Assembly (NCBI GenBank): GCA_030704615.1 | Contig: CM060732.1 | Span: 69,423,053 to 69,483,052, forward strand | Direction: 5' to 3' | Source of the DNA: Takakia lepidozioides | Lineage: Eukaryota; Streptophyta; Takakiopsida; Takakiales; Takakiaceae | DNA length: 60,000 nucleotides | Shown here: positions 52,061 through 60,000 of the stretch, piece by piece | How the letters are laid out: each line of letters begins with the position of its first letter | Numbering within the stretch: the first letter of the stretch is position 1 | Notes under the pieces: model-generated | What the model was told of the DNA's origin: nothing | Seen by the model: the letters and a program-made list of their open reading frames with translations, nothing else | The model's database searches: none | Translations under genes and position numbers: made by a program

Positions 52061-52734
52061 TTTCTGTCTGCCCACTCTTTTAACATGGCAGTTGTAATTA
52101 CAGTGCAAGCTCTATGCTATTTTGCATTGGGGTAGGGCAATTGGCAATCATCTCGTACGCATCTGGGAAGTGGAATCGGGCGTCTCCAGGATTTGTCATG
52201 CTGATTATCGTGGGGCCTCCCCTGCATGCTAATTATCTTAAGGCGATCCGGGAAAACATCACAAATTGTTGCCGGAAAACTGTGGACACCTGCTATTGCT
52301 AATGTTGTCTCAGCACACAAGCGACCTCAAGATCATGGTAACTTAATCTAAATTGTAGAGTAGCTTTCAGCCCAGGAATCAGACTCTACCAATGGACACT
52401 ACCTTCTGCAATGTATGGCTCGGAAGTCTTGTCAACTTTCCACATTAGGTCATGAACTATTTACACCGCCCTTGGACTATTCATGATGCTTTCTTTTCTC
52501 ATGAATCAAGCATGAGACAGGTGTTGAAGTACCAGACTGGTAGAAAGGATCTGCTACGGAGAGTTGCCAAGGATGGCACCAGCTTTAACACACAGTCTAT
52601 GAGCCGCAGTTGCGGTTTCAGACTGGGCCCCACATCCATCTACTTCATTCTGTGGCTTTCCTCTTGCTTTCCCTCTCTCTCTCCGTTGAATATAGTAAGT
52701 TTCCATTCTCTTCTATTCTCTCTCTCTCACCCTC

Positions 52735-53389
52735 TCTAATTTGTTACATCTGACTTAGAGGCTGTAGTGTCCTCAGCCATGTCTGTTGCCATGAGATTGT
52801 CTGATGAAAATGAAGTTAGGCAGAAAACTTCCCTGAACTTGTTTCCAGTCTGTGACATGGGGGAGGACATCTTGGATGACCTCAAGGGTCTACCCACTCT
52901 CAGCACTAGACTGAAATTTAAACTCAGGGCAGGAAGCCTACCTTTGAACAGCAAACAGAAGCAGAGAGGAAAGGGAGAGTGCAATTGCCCATTGTGTGGG
53001 CAATCTGAAGACAGTATTCATTTTCTGATACACTGTCCGGGGTTCTCTCACCAAAGAGACGCTCTCTTCAAATCTATCAAGGGAATTGTGCCTGTACCCC
53101 TGTTTACCAACTTTGAAAGTCTCGAGGCCGAGCCAAAAGCCCAGGCCCTCCTGAGGCCTAGTTTTTGGGCAAATGACACACAGCAGATTGATGCTTGTGT
53201 GAAGGGATTTCTAGAGGATATCTGGAAAACCCGGATTAATTCTATATATGAAGGTAAGTCTTACTACCAATGTCAGCCCCTGACAGAGGTAGGTTCTGTC
53301 CCTTTTGTTCCCGCTCAAACTGGGCGCGGGGTCAATGGCCACAAGGCTACGGCAAACAACGTCTTATGAGTACAATCTAATTTGTTACA
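52735..53389 (+). mobile_element. Young 5'-truncated LINE (family A) with exact 14-base target duplication
   Basis: The insert 52749-53375 (627 bases) is flanked by TCTAATTTGTTACA at 52735-52748 and 53376-53389. Its frame stays open from the 5' flank to a stop at 53369 and ends in a zinc-knuckle of the kind found at the C-terminus of LINE reverse transcriptases (CNCPLCGQSEDSIHFLIHCP), then KGFLEDIWKTRIN and GRGVNGHKATANNVL. The DNA ends GTCTTATGAGTACAA with no poly(A). An intact frame and perfect duplication mean a recent insertion. Four other pieces of this family lie in the window. Confidence 0.85.
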
Positions 53390-53561
53390 AGCCAACACCT
53401 AGGGAATAAATTTATTGGGGTAAAAAGCCAAAGAATGGAATGCCAATCCCAAAAGTGGGACTGATAAGAATGCACCTCAGGCGGGAGAAGTGTGGTCGAT
53501 CTAACTTAACTTCCTTTCAAAACTATGCTACTGGCCGGAAAGAGCAGAACCCTAGAACATA

Positions 53562-53860
53562 AGCAGGAGATGGCCAACGAGTGCTCGTCTCTATTAGCGA
53601 AATTCGAAAAGCACAGCACACAGGGCCAGCTAGCACCCAAATAGCAATTGAATCCCACGCACATACGGGGCCATAGGAAAGCAGAGAAGCACCTGCATGT
53701 CTTTTGGAGCACAGTTACTACCAGCCAAGCTTCGTGTCCATTCAGTCCTACCAGCCATTGGGGGAGAGGTGCAGATAAGGATTGGTGTCCCCAGGTTCCC
53801 CATGGAAAAAGCCCTCAGCCTGCCCTTGCCTATACATGTCACTATATCCGTTTCTCCTGC
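53562..53860 (+). repeat. Diverged direct repeat, copy 2
   Basis: Partner of 51758-52060 in the same orientation, about 1.8 kb downstream. See the shared words listed for copy 1. No terminal repeats or coding content were recognised. Confidence 0.65.
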
Positions 53861-54116
53861 GTGAACAGAATGTAATCTGTAGACCTTGTTCACTTGTGTG
53901 ATGGCGTGCACTAGGGGATGTGCGGGTCTTCGATGACAGTGTACTTGCCAAGCAAATTGGACATGGAGTCATACCCTAAACCCTACATAAATGGGCTCAG
54001 TCAAAACATTGAGCCTTAACCATTGATAGACTGAGAGGACTTTAGACAGCTTTCAGGGCATTGACAGGAGACACAAACATCATTTGCATTTATGTTTGAT
54101 GTTATTAGTTTCATAA

Positions 54117-56639
54117 TCACCAATAATCCCCACAAGAACACACTCCATTGTGGAAGTGATGAAAGCGGATGGCATCCCTTGCAACAATTTCTCGACCAAC
54201 AATCTTGGAGATGAACTTAGTGGCAGTATGGCAATCACCACATACACGCATGTTCTTCATTATTCGGATAGCAGTTCCAGGTGGGGTGCTGATGAGCCCA
54301 AAAGCAATGGCCAGCTTTTCGCTATGGTGACAGAGAGCTAGTTCCTTTGTATGATGATTCACATCATGCAACACAACGCGTGTATCGGGCACATATCCCG
54401 CAGCCTTCATCTGCCTTGCTAATCTCTCCAATTCAGCATAGATCTCCTCCATTTGTGGGTGTGATCTATCGTCATAAAGGAAAATATGTACCCTGTTCTT
54501 TACCTCAATCCAGCTACTCCCTGGTTCCTTCTTCACACCTCTGTCCTTCATTGCTATTCTTACTTTAGCTATATCATCCCATTTACCAGCTGCAGCATAG
54601 ATATTTGAAAGCAGCACATACACTGCAGCATTTTCTGGTTCCAACCTGAGGATACATGCTGCAGCACTTTCTGCCAGCTCCACATTGCCATGGATTCTGC
54701 AGGCACTAAGCAAGGCCCCCCACACCGAAGCACCTGGTTCAATTGGCATTTTGTTGATAAAGTCCTTTGCCTTGTCCAAGTGTCCTGCTCGACCAAGAAG
54801 GTCGACCATGCAGGTACAGTGCTTTGTGTTTGGCGCAATACCGTGATCTCGATTCATGGAATTGAAGTAATGATGCCCTTCATGCACTAAGCCCACATGA
54901 CTGCATGCGGAGAGGACACCAATAAAGGTGACTACATCTGGCTTCACCCCTTCCTGTTTCATCTGTTCATAGAGTTGGAGGGCATCCTTACCACGCCCAT
55001 GCTGAGCATATCCATTAATCATTGCCGTCCATGAGATCACATCACGTCGGGGACTTGTTTGAAAGACTTGTCGTGCATCCTCCATACTCCCGCACTTGGC
55101 ATACATGTCAACAAGGGCATTCCCCACGGGGGCATCTGATTCCAATCCAGATCTGATAATGAGGGTATGCACCCACTTGCCCTGTTCCAAGGCTGCTAGG
55201 CTGGCACATACATTAAGGGTGCTCATAAACGTGACATTGTCTGCCTTTATGCCTTCTTGTTGCATTGTCTGGAAGAATTCAAATGCCTCTGCACCATGTC
55301 CTAGCTGGGCTAATCCTGCAATCATAGCATTCCATGTGATAACATTCCGCTTGGGCATTTTGTCAAACACTTTTTGCGCATCTACCACACTCCTGCATTT
55401 GCAATACATACTGACAAGTGCATTTCCTACTCTGACATCCAACTCTAATCCAGCTTTGATGATGCTTGCGTGGAGTTGCTTGCCATCTTCCAGGGCTGCA
55501 GGGACAGAACAAGCATTCAGAATGCTAATGAACGTGACCTTGTCTGCCTTCACACCTTCTTGATGCATTTGTCGAAACCATTGAAAAGCCTCTGCACCAT
55601 GCCCTTGCTGAGCTAATCCTGCAATCAATGCGTTCCATGAGATCACATCTCGCTTAGGCATTTTGTCAAACACCTGGTGCGCATCCACAACACTCCCACA
55701 TTTGCTATACATGTTGACAAGGGCATTCCCAACTCCTACATCTGACTCAAATCCAGTTCGGATGATGACCGCATGGAGCAGCTTGCCCCGTTCTAGGCCT
55801 GCTGGGCTTGCACATGCGTTGAGGATGCTCATAAAAGTAACCTTGTCTGCCTTCATGCCTATTCGTTGCATTTGCCAAAATAGTTCCAGCGCTTCTTCGT
55901 CATGCCCTTGCTGAGCTAAGCCTCCAATTATCGCAGTCCATGAGATCACATCTCGCTTAGGCATTTTGTCGAACACCTCGCGTCCATCCACCAGACTCCC
56001 GCATTTGCAATACATGCTGATAAGGGCATTCCCCACTCCGATGTCTGCCTGCAATCGGGCTTCGATGACGCCCGCATGGAGCCGCTTGCCCTCTTCAAGA
56101 GCTACTGGGCTGGCACATGCGTTCAGGACGCTCATGAAAGTAACCTTGTTTGGCTCCACGCATTCTCGTTGCATCTCCCAAAACAGTTTCAATGCCTCTT
56201 CACCATGTCCTTGCTTAGCTAAGCCTGCAATCATCGTAGTCCATGAGATCACGTTCCGTTCAGCCATTTTGTCGAACACTTGACGTGCATCCACCACACT
56301 ACCGCACTTGCAATACATGCTGACAAGAGTGTTTCCAAGGAAGATGTTTGGCTCAAACCCACTATTGATAATGTGCTCATGGACACCCTTGCCATCTGCC
56401 AGGGCCTTCATCTTAGCATACCCCTGCAAGAGACGAGCACAGGTATCGGAATATATCCCAAAGCCTCGCTGCTGCATCAGATCCAAAAGGTGCAGTGCCT
56501 CCTTCAATCCACCCTCCGTGGCCACTCTGCTCATATCGCCAGTAGTTTCACAAGTTTCCTTGTTGCTCCTTTCAACCATTGCTGTAGTGTTTCGCTGCCT
56601 ATGAGAGGCAGTGGTTATGGTGGACGTGCCAACAACCAT
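54117..56639 (-). CDS. PLS-class PPR protein with complete E and DYW domains
   Basis: A single-exon protein of 840 residues, predicted to bind organelle RNA and edit specific C to U. About 18 PPR motifs follow in strict L-S-P order: for example [20 protein letters not shown] (S), [16 protein letters not shown] (P) and [15 protein letters not shown] (L), five such cycles, then L2, S2, E1 ([20 protein letters not shown]), E2 and DYW. The deaminase zinc site is complete ([16 protein letters not shown]) and the protein ends CSCGDYW. The ATG at 56639 is the first in frame; the frame extends to about 56699 without an ATG. The N-terminus ([17 protein letters not shown]) is only weakly transit-like. 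The highly similar repeat cycles suggest internal duplication. Confidence 0.93.
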   Translation of the reverse strand: MVVGTSTITTASHRQRNTTAMVERSNKETCETTGDMSRVATEGGLKEALHLLDLMQQRGFGIYSDTCARLLQGYAKMKALADGKGVHEHIINSGFEPNIFLGNTLVSMYCKCGSVVDARQVFDKMAERNVISWTTMIAGLAKQGHGEEALKLFWEMQRECVEPNKVTFMSVLNACASPVALEEGKRLHAGVIEARLQADIGVGNALISMYCKCGSLVDGREVFDKMPKRDVISWTAIIGGLAQQGHDEEALELFWQMQRIGMKADKVTFMSILNACASPAGLERGKLLHAVIIRTGFESDVGVGNALVNMYSKCGSVVDAHQVFDKMPKRDVISWNALIAGLAQQGHGAEAFQWFRQMHQEGVKADKVTFISILNACSVPAALEDGKQLHASIIKAGLELDVRVGNALVSMYCKCRSVVDAQKVFDKMPKRNVITWNAMIAGLAQLGHGAEAFEFFQTMQQEGIKADNVTFMSTLNVCASLAALEQGKWVHTLIIRSGLESDAPVGNALVDMYAKCGSMEDARQVFQTSPRRDVISWTAMINGYAQHGRGKDALQLYEQMKQEGVKPDVVTFIGVLSACSHVGLVHEGHHYFNSMNRDHGIAPNTKHCTCMVDLLGRAGHLDKAKDFINKMPIEPGASVWGALLSACRIHGNVELAESAAACILRLEPENAAVYVLLSNIYAAAGKWDDIAKVRIAMKDRGVKKEPGSSWIEVKNRVHIFLYDDRSHPQMEEIYAELERLARQMKAAGYVPDTRVVLHDVNHHTKELALCHHSEKLAIAFGLISTPPGTAIRIMKNMRVCGDCHTATKFISKIVGREIVARDAIRFHHFHNGVCSCGDYW

Positions 56640-58247
56640 ACCCGTCCTACCCACATGCCCAACGAGCAATTGGGTCCGATTCCAGAATTCAAGCCCCACT
56701 GCCCTGCATTAGAAACATCCGAACGATGAATTTCAAATGCCGTGGCCCCTTCGATGCCATTTCTTCACAGTCGCAAAGACTTCCACTAGGAATCCAGACT
56801 GTCACACCACAATAAAGACAAGAGGCAGGGAAGTAGAGCATACCGAGCACTCCAGACTTTTCTTCGAATGCCCATAGGACGATATCAACTGTTAGATTTT
56901 GTGCACAGAGTCGTAGGGATGGGAAGGCATGATGTTGATCATGTTCCTTTCAGAGCACTCAGTTCAACTGCGAGGAAACGATGATCTTTTTCTTGCGTGG
57001 AGTGGGATCCCATTGAGGCAAGCAAGCCTGCGACATACTCCTGGATTCCTAGCATGCGCCATCGTGAGCAACCTTTCGGAATTATGGTTGTGAATGAACT
57101 GAGAATGGAATTGGCCTGCTATGGAGTGAGACGGTCTGGATGTAGAAGATGAAGAAAGGAGGCGAAAGGAAAGAAGTTGGCAAGATGGGATCTGTGTGCC
57201 CAAGCAGATAAGAACTGATGGAGGAACCCACGTCAGTATGTGGAAGTATCTTAAATTTGTCCATGAAGCTTGTTTTCCATCCTTGAATGTCTACTTGAAT
57301 GTCTACCATTCTACTTTTCCATCCTTGAATGTCTGCAACATACCTGCAGACAGATCTGACCAATCCTAGAATTCAGGTTCTGTCGACCGGTAGGCTGAAA
57401 AGAGCTTCAATCATAACCTATGGGGTTGTAACGTTGTAACTTGTCACGTTGTAACTTGTATGCCCCTAGTGCACACTAACTGCATGTACAGTTTGGGCTG
57501 GAACCTGCAAACTCAGCCATGTTGGCTGCAATTCAAGAGGTATGGAGGTCAAAGATATTCCTAGTGAGAAGATGTGGTTGAAGTGTCGGGAGCATAATCT
57601 TCCCGGATTACAAGTGAAGCCACTGTCACACGCTGTCAAATGAATCCCCATGAGTGCAAGGTCCTGGAAAGCCTTCACAACCTCCTATACTACACCAAAT
57701 TGATATGTCCCCCTACTTGAGACTCTCCTACATCTGTTGAGTTAAAATTTACTCCTCCAAGAAATTAAGTATCAGCAGCACAGGGATTCAGACAATAAGC
57801 ACCATAGAAATCAACAAAAATTAAACTTTTGGATAAAACAGATGTAGGAAACTTAACATTTAGGATCCCACAATTTCGCACTAGCCTATAAACGCTAGCT
57901 TGGAAGAATCCATCATTTCCTCGGATCGCAGGCTCCCGGTCAGTGGAGGTGCTTGCTCCCTGAGACTCCATTTAGAGAAGGGACCAAAGCAGGAGCTGCT
58001 TGCATAGCAAAGAAGCCATTAATCCTCTCCGTAACCGTGCGCAGTAGCCAGTTTTGAAATCAGATCTTGACACGGTCTTTAGTGTGCCTGCATTCAGCCC
58101 TTATGACCACCAACCAGAAGTTTGATTGCTTGAACTTGGTCTTGATTTGAGACATCAATCATGGCCCAAAAAGGTGATCTGCTGAACAGCATCCAGGACT
58201 TTTCGAGTACTTCCATATTTAGTCACATAGAAAACTGGTAACATCAC
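56640..58247. other. Upstream flank of the PPR gene, no gene recognised
   Basis: Should contain the PPR promoter. The minus-strand frame at 57203-56964 looks transit-like but lacks an ATG. A minus-strand ATG frame at 57971-57765 (MESQGASTSTDREPAIRGND) might be an exon, but nothing supports it further. Confidence 0.35.
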
Positions 58248-58369
58248 CTCACACGGAATTCACTGGTGTTTAAGTACGGGTAGGGATCAACCCAGGAGGG
58301 GTCTTTCTGGACTGCTTCCTTCCACCGCTGGGCAAAAATCTCCAACTCGTCATGTGATCGTTTCCGGAT
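58248..58369 (-). CDS. Possible exon of an unrecognised gene
   Basis: Between an acceptor (GAATTCAACAG) and a donor (GTGTGAG/GTGATG) the minus strand reads IRKRSHDELEIFAQRWKEAV followed by QKDPSWVDPYPYLNTSEFRV, which looks like real protein (acid/base balanced, WVDPYPYL). I do not recognise the family, and neither flanking exon could be found. Confidence 0.25.
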
Positions 58370-58883
58370 CTGTTGAATTCACCCCACAGAGGTACAATTC
58401 TAAGTTAAGCAGAAACAAAGGACACAGGTTTTGGAGTACTCATACTCACTCAACTTGCAGCAAATAAATTTGATCCGCCTTCTGGGGAAACCTCATCTAC
58501 ATTGGGGCATGAGTGAATTTGCCTTTCTCTGGCAAATCCCAACAGGAAATCACAGAGGTTCTCTGTTCTGTGCAAAGGTTGTGGAGAGATAATCAGGAAT
58601 TTTGAGCATTGGCTTCTCTTCTGCTCAAAAGCCAATACAGTCCCACACCCTTTCCATTGAGCTATACAGCCATTGGGATCCAACGAGTGAAGTTGGACTC
58701 CTCAAAATTCTCTTTGAACTTGCATCATTAGAAGAATGGCAGGGAATGCGACTGTGACTGCTTCAAAAATTGCCAGATCTAGTCTGGTATAGCAGAATGA
58801 GCAGGTCACCTATCTGAGCAGAAGCTAGTTCCAATGCTGATTGCCACCGGAATATTGGTCCATCCTATGCCAAGCTATCAAGT

Positions 58884-59468
58884 GTGAAGGAGGATGAATC
58901 TAATGGCTTGCAAGGTTTCAAAATACGTGCGGACCACTCACCTACAGAATGTTCTGGGGTGCCTGCCATTTCCCAGAAGGGCTCAGAGCAGGAGGGCAAC
59001 AAAAACAAAAGATTAAAATTCGACGATTCATATTGTGGCAGCAACTGGTTCACTAAGTCAGAGAGGCATTCCAGGAGTCGACTGTTCTGTCAAGGGCTGA
59101 GAAGAAGGCAGCTTGCGGCCATTGGACTCCTTGAGAACATTTTCGACCTGAGAGATGTCATGTTTGCTTGCTCTAGGCTTGTAATGGACAAGAGAAGAGA
59201 AAGAAATTATATGACTCCAGATGGTGTAGAGGAAGGGAGGGTTTTTAAAGTGCAAACCTCTGTTCGCAGATCAGTTACATTCTGCAAACATACCCACAAG
59301 ACACCAATAACTTCAGAAATGAAGAGGCACAGGAAAATTTGCCTTGAAACCACTAAAAAACAAACTTCATCATTAGAAGCTCCTACCGTGAGATGTCCCT
59401 CGCAGGGAAAAGAGCGTGTGTCAAACCTACACGGTAACAAGGAGTGGCATGCAAGTCCTACAAAGTAG
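58884..59468 (+). CDS. Hypothetical protein or exon
   Basis: A 194-codon frame, long for this part of the window, with stretches that look protein-like (FCQGLRRRQLAAIGLLENIF; LRDVMFACSRLVMDKRRERN) and a Cys/His cluster (FCKHTHKTPITSEMKRHRKI followed by C). No known domain is recognised and the composition of the rest is unremarkable. It could be an exon of a plus-strand gene or chance. Confidence 0.2.
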   Translation: MKEDESNGLQGFKIRADHSPTECSGVPAISQKGSEQEGNKNKRLKFDDSYCGSNWFTKSERHSRSRLFCQGLRRRQLAAIGLLENIFDLRDVMFACSRLVMDKRRERNYMTPDGVEEGRVFKVQTSVRRSVTFCKHTHKTPITSEMKRHRKICLETTKKQTSSLEAPTVRCPSQGKERVSNLHGNKEWHASPTK

Positions 59469-60000
59469 AAACACACGGCAAATGAGGTAGCAGTAGTGAA
59501 GCTACTTACCACAGCACTGCTCTGAGAGGTTGTCATGTTTCCAGATTCCATTACATTTGCATGTTCATTAGCCGTCTGTCATGCCCGAGTCATCCGACAA
59601 CACTCCCTTAGACGTACCCTCACTGACAAGACCTATGGGCCACTTCCAGCCCATTAGGGAAGTTGTAGCAATGGTCACTAGTCAACTCTGCAAAACTGCG
59701 TTAATCTTAGACTTGAGGGAAGTGTTGGTCCAGGCTTATTTTCACTAAAGACCTTTGCTTTGACAAGTTTCCCTTGCTGTTTGTCTTGAGCTGTAAGTCT
59801 GCAGTGCCCACTACTACAGAACGTCCCATCAATTGGCAATGATGAACATTAATGGGTGGTTCACACAACTTCACAAAACTTTACGCTGAAATCATAAAAA
59901 ATGAAACACAATGGCTAGTCAAATGAGATGGTGGTACATTACTAGACAGTAGCAGATTGTTCCCATAGTGATGTTCATGGCCAAGACCAACTATCTGAGG
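59469..60000. other. Window end, nothing recognised
   Basis: About 530 bases without coding signal, repeat or element boundary that I can identify. Confidence 0.4.

Noticed and set aside
56964-57203. Transit-peptide-like frame upstream of the 54 kb PPR gene
   Set aside because: No ATG start and no splice join in frame to the PPR exon was found.

Overview
The window is nuclear DNA of a land plant, most likely a fern or another seed-free plant. Evidence: genes split by GT-AG introns, a nucleus-encoded chlorophyll synthase with a plastid transit peptide, a nucleus-encoded mitochondrial complex I 24 kDa subunit, long PLS-class PPR proteins with complete DYW domains and a decayed PPR copy, a B3-domain regulator, and wide non-coding stretches full of decayed transposons. 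The lineage is an inference from gene style, not from a search.

Layout. 1-3.75 kb: transposon ground, with a Mutator-like (MULE) transposase remnant and a 1.66 kb element that has piggyBac-like TTAA boundaries. 3.9-5.1 kb: intronless chlorophyll synthase (+). 7.4-8.0 kb: two-exon ERD15/CID1-like PAM2 protein (-). 8.6-13.0 kb: a four-exon gene (-) that by my splice reading joins an OSB-type N-terminus with two PDF motifs to a PPR-DYW RNA-editing protein. 14.1-17.0 kb: RRM + CCCH spliceosomal protein (+). 19.8-20.2 kb: small elongin-A domain protein (+). 21.9-25.7 kb: B3 protein with three B3 domains (-). 28.7-29.1 kb: twin CX9C CHCH protein (-). 29.5-30.0 kb: PPR pseudogene (+). 30.3-34.5 kb: plastid TPR protein (-), facing away from the nine-exon NDUFV2 gene at 35.2-41.4 kb (+). 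41.7-49.2 kb: transposon cluster (Tourist-like MITE, two L1-type LINE relics, one CACTA end with a Ptta-like gene). 49.3-49.9 kb: intronless ribosomal protein eS10 (+). 52.7-53.4 kb: a young, 5'-truncated LINE insertion with an exact target duplication. 54.1-56.6 kb: 840-residue PPR-DYW gene (-). 56.7-60 kb: mostly unassigned.

Several genes serve organelles: chlorophyll synthesis, complex I, plastid TPR, CHCH, two DYW editing factors and the OSB-like N-terminus. They are not an operon and share no visible regulation, except that the TPR and NDUFV2 genes may share a 0.7 kb divergent promoter. The most unusual object is the OSB-PDF/PPR-DYW fusion: half of a canonical PDF motif lies in the same uninterrupted 2.1 kb reading frame as the PPR-DYW protein, and the other half lies in an upstream exon that joins it in phase.

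All exon borders were placed by eye from GT/AG sites, reading phase and family motifs. No alignment or transcript evidence was available.
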